Assembly (NCBI GenBank): GCA_024809215.1
Contig: JANUBW010000003.1
Location: forward strand, 434,001 to 498,000
Reading direction: 5' to 3'
Source: Niastella sp. OAS944
GTDB lineage: Bacteria > Bacteroidota > Bacteroidia > Chitinophagales > Chitinophagaceae
Length of the DNA: 64,000 nucleotides
The notes under the pieces are model-generated. The model saw nothing but the letters and a program-made list of their open reading frames with translations. It was not told the origin of the DNA and did no database searches. Position numbers and translations under genes: made by a program. Below are positions 17,109 through 24,767 of this stretch, one piece after another. Positions within the stretch are counted from its first letter, which is position 1, and each line of letters opens with the position of its first letter.

Positions 17109-17627
17109 ATGGCTTATATCATGGTTGATATAGAGAGCGATGGTCCCATACCCGGCGACTATTCCATGATCTCATTTGGCGCTGTACTGGTTGATGAACA
17201 ACTGAACAAAACCTTTTATGGTAAATGCAAACCCATTTCAAATAAATTCATTCCCGAAGCATTAGCCGTTTCTGGTTTTACAAGGGAAGAAACAATGGAG
17301 TTTGATGATGCTGCAACTGTTATGAAATCATTTGCAAACTGGATCAGCAGGGTGGCCCAGGACCGGCCGATCTTTATCAGCGATAATAATGGTTTCGACT
17401 GGATGTTTATCTGCTGGTACTTTCATCATTTCACGGGTTCAAATCCGTTTGGCTTTAGCTCTCAGAACCTGGGCAGCCTTTATAAAGGAGTGGTGCTGGA
17501 TACCTTCCAAAATTTTAAACACCTGCGCAAAACAAAGCATACGCATAATCCTGTTGATGATGCACGCGGAAATGCCGAAGCGTTATTGACATTGAAGAAG
17601 GAGTATGATTTGAAGATCAAGTTTTAG
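17109..17627 (+). CDS. DEDD-family 3'-5' exonuclease
   Basis: From the ATG at 17109 the 172-residue protein shows an RNase T/DnaQ-like fold with ExoI motif VDIESDG (Asp7, Glu9), ExoII around DNNGFDWMF (Asp97) and ExoIII HNPVDDARGNAEAL (His146, Asp151), i.e. the DEDDh type. The frame is open further upstream (17055), but that part overlaps the phosphatase gene. It could trim RNA or DNA 3' ends. Pairing with a PP2C phosphatase suggests a regulated repair or stress function, which is inference only. Confidence 0.8.
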   Translation: MAYIMVDIESDGPIPGDYSMISFGAVLVDEQLNKTFYGKCKPISNKFIPEALAVSGFTREETMEFDDAATVMKSFANWISRVAQDRPIFISDNNGFDWMFICWYFHHFTGSNPFGFSSQNLGSLYKGVVLDTFQNFKHLRKTKHTHNPVDDARGNAEALLTLKKEYDLKIKF

Positions 17628-17629
17628 GG

Positions 17630-17912
17630 TTAACCGTTCTCCCTGCTTCTTAACCATTGCACCTGCTGATCGGTGTCTGGCACTTTAAGCCCTCTTGCTG
17701 AGTGATCTTTTGTAAGATTTGATCAGTTTTAAAACCTGCCTTTAACAGAATAGAGCCGGCGATTATTGAGGATCGGCCAATGCCCATTCGGCAATGGATA
17801 ACGACTGAATATCCGGCTTCTGTTCTAACCACTCATCACCCCGCGGCCGGGGCATAATGCCAAGTTTCGCCCCATTGGCGAAATCATGCACCCAATAAAT
17901 TTTTGTGTACAA
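17630..17912 (-). pseudogene. Decayed protein-tyrosine/dual-specificity phosphatase
   Basis: Three pieces of one phosphatase gene lie in different frames. The N-terminal part reads WVHDFANGAKLGIMPRPRGDEW from near 17910 to about 17830. The catalytic loop VIHCRMGIGRSS (Cys-X5-Arg) is in a second frame (to 17832), apparently after loss of the middle of the gene. The end KVPDTDQQVQWL is in a third frame after loss of one base near 17685. The ATG start also seems changed to TTG. The total of about 94 codons is roughly half the expected length. It lies tail-to-tail with the exonuclease gene and just after the gene at 17914. Confidence 0.8.
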
Positions 17913-17913
17913 G

Positions 17914-18453
17914 CTATTTTTTCTTTTTAATTACAAATCGCCGGCCGATGATCTTGAACCTGTCTGTAATATTCCAGAATGCAAATCCCGGCTTTCCTGT
18001 AGGCACCGGCCAGTAAACTACTTCCCCGTCTTTCTTTTTCAAACCAAACTCTTCCAGTTTTCCCTCCTTTTTAATGCTAACCACCGTAAGATTATCCATA
18101 GTTCCCGGACCTAATGCTTTAAAGCCATTGGGGCCATCAAACTCAGTATAATAAAGGGACGATGTTCCTTTATTATCAATATGAATAAATCGTTCGGTAG
18201 TATTTAGTATGCATTCGTTACTGTTGAGGAACATAACCAGCACGGGGATTTCCTGTTTATTAAACTCAACATGTTTTACTAACTCCTTTTGTTTTTCGGG
18301 AGACAATAGATCAAAAATGGTAAATGTTTCAGAGCCGCTGAAGGACGTCTTTTCCGTTTTGTGATACAACAAAAACCATCTTTCAATTTGCGCTGCTACT
18401 TCGCCGGGTGTCTTTGATACTTTTACAACTACGGTACTATAACTGGTTCTCAT
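17914..18453 (-). CDS. Hypothetical protein, 179 aa
   Basis: No family is recognised with confidence. The middle, ILNTTERFIHIDNKGTSSL, resembles the 'TTER' strand found in bacterial PH-like domains, and the C-terminus is very basic (RRFVIKKKK). There is no signal peptide. The start overlaps the end of the upstream glyoxalase-like gene by 17 bp, which suggests coupled translation. A phosphatase pseudogene follows directly. Confidence 0.6.
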   Translation of the reverse strand: MRTSYSTVVVKVSKTPGEVAAQIERWFLLYHKTEKTSFSGSETFTIFDLLSPEKQKELVKHVEFNKQEIPVLVMFLNSNECILNTTERFIHIDNKGTSSLYYTEFDGPNGFKALGPGTMDNLTVVSIKKEGKLEEFGLKKKDGEVVYWPVPTGKPGFAFWNITDRFKIIGRRFVIKKKK

Positions 18454-18790
18454 ATAATTCTATTTTACGTCCATCGGGGTCTTTTACGATGGTCATAAAT
18501 CCATAATCTGTATGCATTGGTTCCGATAAAAATTCTGTTTGCTTGGTTTTTAGCAATTGAATAGTTGCAGCAAGATCATTTACTGCGAATCCTAATCTCA
18601 GATCTTTATCGGCTTCCGTTTGACCTTTTGCCAGGGGATAAATTTCTAGGATGGTTTTTCCAATTGAAGCTGAATAGTGATAAGGGGATTTATCGTGTTT
18701 GTGATAGTCAAAGGTTAAGCCCAGTAAAGAATAAAAATCTGCAAGCCGGGCAATATCTGTTGTTCGTACAACAAGGAGTCGAAGTTCCAT
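18437..18790 (-). CDS. VOC (glyoxalase/bleomycin-resistance/dioxygenase) superfamily protein
   Basis: The 117-residue protein has the paired beta-alpha-beta-beta-beta pattern of VOC proteins (LRLLVVRTTDIARLADFYSLLG at the start, GFMTIVKDPDGRKIELYE at the end). The closing Glu in IELYE is the usual metal ligand. Such proteins can be glyoxalases, resistance proteins or dioxygenases; the sequence does not tell which. It overlaps the next gene by 17 bp. Confidence 0.85.
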   Translation of the reverse strand: MELRLLVVRTTDIARLADFYSLLGLTFDYHKHDKSPYHYSASIGKTILEIYPLAKGQTEADKDLRLGFAVNDLAATIQLLKTKQTEFLSEPMHTDYGFMTIVKDPDGRKIELYENQL

Positions 18791-18850
18791 AAGGGTTAAT
18801 TACCCTAAATATACTCTTATCTCTGCAATATTTAAACGTAGATTTTTAGA

Positions 18851-19681
18851 TTATTGATTTTTCCTAAAATCGTTTTGTAATTTCTTCAATTGCCCTATTA
18901 AATCATCAAAAGAGAGCGTGTCTCCATAAATCATTTGCTCCTGCATGCGACTGTAGTCCTGCCGATACACATCAATAAGGTCGTCAGGGGGAATAAATGA
19001 TAAAGAAGAACGTTTTAGGCTTTTGTAATTTACCCATGAAATTCTGTTATATGATTCGCGGCGCTTTACTATATAATCATATAACCGGAAATCATTTAGG
19101 GCTTCCTGCCCAAAGGGGGTGTTCATAATATTTCCCAGGTCATATAAATGTCTGGACATTCGATCAGATTTGATCCTGGACCTGTCTGGTTTTCCAAATT
19201 CTTCATGAAGCAGGAACGCCTTTTCCAGAAACGTTTTTCGTGGCTCAACCGCATCTACTTCAAAAAGTGTTTCGCCATAAACAGGATTAGGATTATGCTC
19301 ATTAAGAAGAGAATGGATAGCGACTGTTGTGTATGGTGTCCGAAGCGATCGTACACTCGCTTCAACTTTTACTTCGTCTGCTATATAACTACTAGGCGTA
19401 TATAACGAAGGATATTTAACATACTTCATCCCAAACGCTTCAGGAGATAACGCAATATCGACATCTTCTGAAAATCGTGCAATAAGTCTCCAGCACTTAC
19501 TTAACGAAGTGCCGCCTTTGAATACTATGTACCTGGAGTATATTGAACTGAATAATGCTTTCAGCGTAAGTGTCACCCACCAATCTTTTTCAATAACCTT
19601 GGCGCTAATGCCGCTTAATTGTTCTGCCTGATCAATGGTCGCTTTTCGTTGTTCGTTTGTTAGCGTCAACCAACCTGTCAT
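18851..19681 (-). CDS. AbiEii/AbiGii-type nucleotidyltransferase toxin
   Basis: The protein carries the nucleotidyltransferase signature FKGGTSLSK (about residues 54-62) followed by FSEDVDIAL (about 70-78), typical of AbiEii toxins of type IV toxin-antitoxin systems, which act on tRNA 3' ends or other targets with NTPs. Its length of 276 residues fits the family. The start lies inside the antitoxin gene, giving a 50-bp overlap and probably coupled translation. The system probably gives phage abortive infection or stabilises its locus. Confidence 0.9.
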   Translation of the reverse strand: MTGWLTLTNEQRKATIDQAEQLSGISAKVIEKDWWVTLTLKALFSSIYSRYIVFKGGTSLSKCWRLIARFSEDVDIALSPEAFGMKYVKYPSLYTPSSYIADEVKVEASVRSLRTPYTTVAIHSLLNEHNPNPVYGETLFEVDAVEPRKTFLEKAFLLHEEFGKPDRSRIKSDRMSRHLYDLGNIMNTPFGQEALNDFRLYDYIVKRRESYNRISWVNYKSLKRSSLSFIPPDDLIDVYRQDYSRMQEQMIYGDTLSFDDLIGQLKKLQNDFRKNQ

Positions 19682-20285
19682 TTGCCTGCTTTTTCAAAAG
19701 TTTGACAATGTAATCGTTTACTTTAGCAGGGGCCAGTGCAAGATCATGCTTCAAGTTTTTTGGAACTTCCTTCATTAAGAGCTCATAAAGTTTTAATTCC
19801 GTTTTTGCATCAACATTGTCAGTCCCTATTTCTTCAAGGGCCTGAATTACCAAACTACTGATCTTACCAATAGTTGATAGCTTTTTAGGCGTAGTTGCTT
19901 TGAATTTGATCTGCATTCTCCCCAACTTAAAAAGGCGGGGATGCCCATCTGTTATGTAGACGAGTTTGGTTGGGACCTGAGTTGTTAAACCTAACTGGTG
20001 AAGCACATAGGCACCAGCCGGACGTACCCGTATTTTTTCTTTTTTGGCAAGCATCTTCACAACATCTTCTGCTCCAGGCCGAAGGTCACCTAATACCGGG
20101 TCTGTTTTAGGAATATAATAAATACCATGAGCCAATCGCTTCAACACACCTTTTTGAGTAAGCCTGGATAATGCCTTTTTAATAGCATCCTCCGTGCCCT
20201 TGCCACGAAAATCTGTAGGGAAAATTAATTCGCCCCCTTTCCGTCGCAGTATTACATGCTCAATATGTGTATGTGTGGCTTGCAT
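19632..20285 (-). CDS. AbiEi-like antitoxin / DUF6088 winged-helix protein
   Basis: The N-terminal 90 residues form a winged-helix domain (KGTEDAIKKALSRLTQKGVLKRLAHGIYYIPK) shared by AbiEi antitoxins and DUF6088 proteins. The rest is the larger antitoxin domain (AGAYVLHQLGLTTQVPTKLVYITDG). AbiEi proteins repress their own promoter through inverted repeats; here a TGTCAC/GTGACA pair flanks the -7 element. It is the first gene of the pair and is translated before the toxin. Confidence 0.85.
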   Translation of the reverse strand: MQATHTHIEHVILRRKGGELIFPTDFRGKGTEDAIKKALSRLTQKGVLKRLAHGIYYIPKTDPVLGDLRPGAEDVVKMLAKKEKIRVRPAGAYVLHQLGLTTQVPTKLVYITDGHPRLFKLGRMQIKFKATTPKKLSTIGKISSLVIQALEEIGTDNVDAKTELKLYELLMKEVPKNLKHDLALAPAKVNDYIVKLLKKQANDRLVDANKRTTKSDH

Positions 20286-20287
20286 TT

Positions 20288-20323
20288 TGTCACAAATTTA
20301 TGAAAAAAGGTGACATTTCGCAA
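20288..20323 (-). promoter_or_regulatory. AbiE promoter with autoregulatory inverted repeat
   Basis: On the minus strand TTG (20321-20323), 20-bp spacer, TAAATTTG (20293-20300). The pair TGTCAC (20288-20293) and GTGACA (20310-20315) flanks the -7 element. The start codon at 20285 follows so closely that the transcript should be leaderless or nearly so. Confidence 0.65.
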
Positions 20324-20417
20324 TAACAATACCCTTATAACCAATAACGCAAAACAATGCCTATCAGCTACTTACAGCAACCCTAATGTAATCATTCATT
20401 TCAAACACCCAAAACCC

Positions 20418-21209
20418 CTACTTTCCCTGCTTCTCCTTTACCCACTTTGCCACCTGTGCCAGAGGCGCTATCCAAATGTCTTTTTCATGTTGCTTTAAAT
20501 AATGTAGCAGTTGGCTATGCGCCGGTAAGGAAACATTTATATTATGGCCGCCGCCAACCCCATGAAAAATGATCACCAGCAATCCCTGTTTGGCTTCGGC
20601 CTCCTTTACCCATTCTATCATTGCTTCGCCTGTGTGATTGAACACTCCATAACCTGGGAAATCGTACAGGTTTACTTTATCGATGGTTGGTATTGTACCT
20701 ACTACACCGCGGGCCGCAATAAATTCATCATGCATAGTATCGATATACGCAGTGTCGTGCACTTTGTTATCGCCGCAAGGGAAAGCAAAGGTCCTGGTGG
20801 TCTTTGCGTCAATTGCGTATAAAACGGCATTCATGGCCTTGATCTCATTCGTGATACGGCGCATGGAGTAATTGTTCATGTCATAATCGGCATTTACAAA
20901 TTCCCGGCCCGCTCTGCCACCTTCACAGGGATGAAACATGGTATGATTGGCCAGTTCATGCCCTTTGGCCGCTGCTGCCCGCCAGCCTGGTACCTGCTTT
21001 TGCAGGCCGCCCATATAATTGGCAATGTAAAAAGTAGCTTTTAATCCTAAGGAATCAAGCGCAGGAAGCGCGTTGGTAATGTGTACATCGAGCCCATCGT
21101 CGTAGGTCAATACTACTGCGCATTTTTTCCCTTTCCAGGGCAATGATTGTTGAGCGTATAGTGTATTGTTGAATAGCAGAAGAGCAGCAATCGTTTTTAA
21201 TATGGTCAT
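20418..21209 (-). CDS. Secreted polysaccharide deacetylase family protein
   Basis: After a signal peptide (cleaved near YAQQ, residue 20) the protein has a NodB fold with motif 1 TYDDG (catalytic Asp and metal-binding Asp), motif 2 NHTMFHP (HxxxH-type metal ligands) and a late IIFHGVG motif. Carbohydrate-esterase 4 enzymes deacetylate chitin, xylan or peptidoglycan. With GH18 and PL1 genes nearby, chitin or hemicellulose is plausible. It is downstream of a broken pectate lyase gene in the same direction. Confidence 0.88.
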   Translation of the reverse strand: MTILKTIAALLLFNNTLYAQQSLPWKGKKCAVVLTYDDGLDVHITNALPALDSLGLKATFYIANYMGGLQKQVPGWRAAAAKGHELANHTMFHPCEGGRAGREFVNADYDMNNYSMRRITNEIKAMNAVLYAIDAKTTRTFAFPCGDNKVHDTAYIDTMHDEFIAARGVVGTIPTIDKVNLYDFPGYGVFNHTGEAMIEWVKEAEAKQGLLVIIFHGVGGGHNINVSLPAHSQLLHYLKQHEKDIWIAPLAQVAKWVKEKQGK

Positions 21210-21340
21210 TTCGTTTTGGTTTGACAGTGATCCCCATTCCAGACCCTTAATTTAAGAAAAATTACAACGCAAACTAACGGGAATTAAAAAAACGTAGCTG
21301 CATTCCGCAACTACGTTTACAAGTAAACTAATGCATTTTT

Positions 21341-22424
21341 TTAGATCTTCCCTATACCAGCACCTGAAGTCACGCCCGATTTTACTGCACTGGCAGCATC
21401 CAGTGAATAAGAATACGGCGGCGTAAATGTGCAGGTTGAAGAAGTTGGAGCGGCAGTACCAGTAATACCAGAGAAGGTATTGCCAATCACCTGGTATTTA
21501 CCAAGGGTGGTACCGCTGGCTATTATGGGACTTTTTACTGTTTCAAATACATTGTTCTCTACCCGAACACAGGCGCCCATGCGCGAATCAACAGCCGATC
21601 CCCTGATAACATTATAATAGTTGTTGTATACATGCGCCACACCACCCCGGTTCAGTGGCAACCGCGATTGTATGTTCCGGTAATAATTATGGTGGAATGT
21701 CAACTTCCGGTCTGAAAGATCTGAATCTGACGAACCCACCAGGTGGGTTTTGTGGTTGTCATGAAAATAATTCCACGACAATGTAACATACTGGCTGGTA
21801 TTTTTGATATCAACCAACCCATCGTACAGGTCTTTATTGGTTTGAACGGTGGGGTCGGTATTATAGAGCTCGCAATGGTCTATCCACACATTTGAGCTGC
21901 TTCCCTGAATGCTTATACAATCGCCGCCATTTACAATGATCTGCGGCAGACCTTCATCGCCATCCGGATCATAAACTGCCGGATCGCTGCGGTCGGTGAT
22001 AGAAGTGAGTGTGATCTTGATATTCTGGATTATGATATTCCGTTTACTGGAAATATTCAATCCTACGCCGTCCAGAAAGCCGGCAGTGCCAACGCCCAGC
22101 AATGTTTTGTTTGAATTTACGTTGATGCGGCCACCTTTAGTGCCATTGTAGATCCTTTGGGTTACCCTTAATGTAAGTGGTTGAACTTTCGAGATAGCTT
22201 TTCAATTGCGCATAGGTGGTAGCTGTAACTGTTGTTCCGCCTTGTCCGCCGGTGGTGCCGCCATTCTGCGTGGCGAAGCCGGCAATGCCAAAGGCGGCCT
22301 CGGCGCTGGCAGTCCTGGCGTCGTTTTGAATGCTGGGTTCTTCTTCGGAAGTACCCGGCTTTGAGCAGGAAAAAATACAAAAGACAATGGCAAGCACTGC
22401 CATACAAATGGGTGTTTTTTTCAT
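21341..22424 (-). pseudogene. Pectate lyase (PL1) gene with a frameshift
   Basis: The N-terminal part (22424 to 22137) encodes a lipoprotein signal (CIFSC) and the start of a PL1 domain (GIAGFATQNGGTTGGQGG). The C-terminal part (in frame from about 22190 to 21341) continues RVTQRIYNGTKGGRINV, then the hallmark WIDHCELYN and RLPLNRGGVAHVYNN. The frames join at a GGG run near 22168-22172: reading GG instead of GGG restores TYIKVTQRIYNG. So one base appears inserted, either a true loss of function or a sequencing error. The intact protein would be about 360 residues and cut pectate. Confidence 0.85.
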
Positions 22425-22860
22425 TTGGAAGCGAGTTAATCGTTAATAATAGCAACTGTAAATAAAATGGGTGTGCAACCCGGTTACCTGGGGAGATCAT
22501 TCGATAAAGGAGAGAGGCTAAAAAGCGGGTACAAATTAAAATGGCTGCAGCTAATGGCCAGGCAATCGTTAGTAACCCTAAATAAATGTCGTATATGGAA
22601 GATAGTGATTACTAAAAATGAATGGTGCTGTGGTTGGTCATTTTTCTGTGCAATCGTTCCCGACAACGTTTGCAATGCTTTATAACTTAGGATTCCTTTT
22701 ATATTGAAAAAAATCTTTTGATATTGGTGTTTCTTTTATTTCGGTCCGTCTCAAAATTTCGGCTATTGGCAACTTTTTAAACACACTAACTACAATGTTT
22801 TTAAGTACCGTTTCTTTTTCTTCTCACCGCTCATTCCTGTTCTCTGACTCAGAAGAAAAT
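22425..22860. other. Gene-free region, first part
   Basis: Only short open frames of unconvincing composition are found (for example 22467-22685). I see no RNA gene, repeat or promoter that I would defend. It is the start of a gap of about 1.07 kb between the pectate lyase and the FN3-like gene. Confidence 0.5.
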
Positions 22861-22871
22861 AACCGCCTATC

Positions 22872-23071
22872 AAAAACCTTTTAATCGTATAGGAAAAAGC
22901 TTTCGGTCATAGTGATTACTTCCTTTCTGATACAATATAAAAGTTTCTATTATTGAATTTCTTTTAACCGTATCAACTAAAAAGTTTTAACCACCTGCTT
23001 ATGTTCTTCTGACTTAAACAAAAAGTTTTTGCTATCGATAATCCCCTTGAATGCATCGAAAAAAAGGTTTT
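22872..23071. repeat. A-tract/T-tract palindromes spaced by about 41-44 bp
   Basis: Short palindromic blocks of the form AAAAA-SY-TTTT recur at 22872 (AAAAACCTTTT), 22894 (AAAAAGCTTT), 22937 (ATAAAAGTTTC), 22978 (TAAAAAGTTTT), 23019 (CAAAAAGTTTTT) and 23059 (AAAAAAAGGTTTT). After the first step of about 22 bp the centres are 41-44 bp apart, close to four helical turns, which should give curved DNA. No coding frame of 60 codons crosses the stretch. Confidence 0.5.
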
Positions 23072-23230
23072 GTCACCCCGTATCCTTTTTTACAGCTTTA
23101 TTTATTCGTTTACTCACCTTGCGTCTTGTTTTTTGTAGTATCGTCACGCCAATTAAGCATCCGCAAGAACCCATGTATTAACATCTTAAGCTCAAAATAG
23201 CTGACGGCGATCAGTTTTTGAGGCAAGTCA

Positions 23231-23290
23231 AAGTGACTATTTTGACTCATAATTGATCATTATCGCTCAAAATCGCTCATTTTCACTCAT
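23231..23290. repeat. Six tandem 10-bp repeats (WWTCRCTCAT)
   Basis: Six consecutive decamers read AAGTGACTAT, TTTGACTCAT, AATTGATCAT, TATCGCTCAA, AATCGCTCAT and TTTCACTCAT. The period of one helical turn puts all copies on the same face of the DNA. The array ends 9 bp before the predicted -33 element of the gene at 23495, which suggests a multi-site regulator or RNA polymerase upstream element. Confidence 0.65.
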
Positions 23291-23298
23291 GCCTGTTT

Positions 23299-23326
23299 TT
23301 TGATTCAAAAATTCATTCTAGGTTTG
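23299..23326 (+). promoter_or_regulatory. Promoter of the FN3-like gene
   Basis: TTTG (23299-23302), a somewhat short 16-bp spacer and a perfect TAGGTTTG (23319-23326). The leader to the start codon at 23495 would be about 160 nt. Confidence 0.5.
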
Positions 23327-23494
23327 TTCTCAGAAACAGCAACAGAAATGAATAACCGAATTGTTGCAAGGATCCTCAGCATAACGATTTAAACAATTCT
23401 GAAGTTGTTATCGATCAACTTTGATGGCCATCCAAGTTGTACTGATTAGTAGCAGTTTTTAAAATCAATTTAAAACCATCAAAAAACAAGTAAA

Positions 23495-24115
23495 ATGAAA
23501 AAGATTAAAATCAATAGAATACTAATGAGGTTCAATTACTGTCGTGCAGGGGATTTAATAAAAATCACCCATCGCATTCTGGACAGTTTAAAAGAGAATA
23601 CCTATTTTCCGAATCCAACACCTGTGCTGGCAGAAATAGAAAATGCGTTGGAAGAATTTGTAACCGCGTTATCTAATGCCGGCGGTTTTGATCGGGAAAA
23701 GGTTGCTATCAAGGACGGTAAACAAGCCAACCTGCGGCAAATGCTTACAGAACTGGCTTATTATGTAACTCAGATCTGTAAAGGCGACAAAGCCATGTTA
23801 TTGTCGAGTGGCTTTGAAATCAACGGAGAAACGGCTAAAAGGCAAAAGGCGCCACCCAAACTGCAAGTTGATTTGGGAATGGCTGGACAGGTAACTACCA
23901 GCATAACCAGAGTAACTAAAGCAAGGGCGTATGTACATCAGTGTACAGCAGATCCGTTAACACCGCAAAGTGTGTGGGCAGGAGAAACAACGCTAAAACC
24001 TACGCATACTTTTACCGGCCTTGAATCAGCTTCCAGAATGTGGTTCCGTGTCATTGTCATTGACAAAGACGGAAATCCAATATACTGGGACCCGGTTCTT
24101 CGCATCATTCAGTAA
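23495..24115 (+). CDS. Hypothetical protein with C-terminal fibronectin III-like domain
   Basis: The first 110 residues are helical (DLIKITHRILDSLKEN, LAEIENALEEFVTALSNAGGFDREKV) without a signal peptide. The last 90 residues form a beta-sandwich resembling FN3 (VTTSITRVTKARAYVHQCTADPL, ESASRMWFRVIVIDKDG). Similar proteins occur in many copies in Bacteroidota and are of unknown role. It stands alone, with a long leader and an unusual repeat array upstream and a terminator downstream. The ATG at 23495 follows an A-rich tract; in-frame ATGs at 23524 and 23527 are alternatives. Confidence 0.75.
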   Translation: MKKIKINRILMRFNYCRAGDLIKITHRILDSLKENTYFPNPTPVLAEIENALEEFVTALSNAGGFDREKVAIKDGKQANLRQMLTELAYYVTQICKGDKAMLLSSGFEINGETAKRQKAPPKLQVDLGMAGQVTTSITRVTKARAYVHQCTADPLTPQSVWAGETTLKPTHTFTGLESASRMWFRVIVIDKDGNPIYWDPVLRIIQ

Positions 24116-24134
24116 ACAATCATTATTAACCAAT

Positions 24135-24171
24135 ACCCCGTTCCGGCTTGCCGGGATGGGGTTCTTTATTT
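24135..24171 (+). terminator. Terminator after the FN3-like gene
   Basis: ACCCC...CCGGC pairs with GCCGG...GGGGT (24135-24162) with small internal mismatches and is followed by TTCTTTATTT. Confidence 0.8.
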
Positions 24172-24763
24172 ATCATCAGTTATAATATACTGGAGATTTT
24201 TAGATGCCGTTTGCCAAGAACCGTCTGATTCTTTATATTCTATTTTCACTGGTATATTATAAGTTCCGGGCTTTCCAGTGGCAATGAATTCGTATCTCGC
24301 AACAGGGCTTTCATATAATTTAATTCGGGTGCCGTTTATTGTAATTCGCGCGGATGCATCCTTGTCAAAAACGCCTACACCTGCAGTAACCATTATTGCC
24401 TCGCCTGGTTTTACTATATTGTTGTTTATTGATGCAATTGGAGAAGGTCTGTAATATCCACAAAAATTGAACACCACATTATAATTACAGTAATTAACGA
24501 GATTATTCTCTGAGCGCAACACATTGGCCTCAATTTCATTTAAGACCATAACTGCCAATAAAGGCGAACAATTATCAAAATTCTTATTAAGCCAATCTGT
24601 TTTTGAATACCCTGTTACATCTGTTTGCAATACTTTTTATAGAGTTTGCTTTTTCAAGCGCTTCATTGATCTCTTTCAACTGGCTTACAGGTTGCTGTTG
24701 GCGGCAGGCGGTCATGAAGATAGTAAGGCATGCAGGAAAAAGAATGGCTATTTTCATTGTCAT
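24166..24763 (-). pseudogene. Third GldM-like lipoprotein gene, internally deleted and frameshifted
   Basis: The start (ATG 24763) encodes a lipoprotein signal with ACLTIFMTAC and then LKEINEALEKANSIK, the same pattern as its two upstream paralogues. The frame then breaks near 24630. The C-terminal half (DVTGYSKTDWLNKN... to IITDDK) continues in another frame. Compared with the 302- and 332-residue paralogues, about 110-120 codons of the helical middle are missing. The C-terminal beta domain (NNNIVKPGEAIMVTAGVGVF) is intact and could be made alone from the internal ATG at 24630, but without a signal. Confidence 0.75.
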
Positions 24764-24767
24764 AATG

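Noticed and set aside
22467-22685. Small plus-strand frame in the gene-free tract
   Set aside because: No homology-like pattern, odd composition, no start signals; likely chance.
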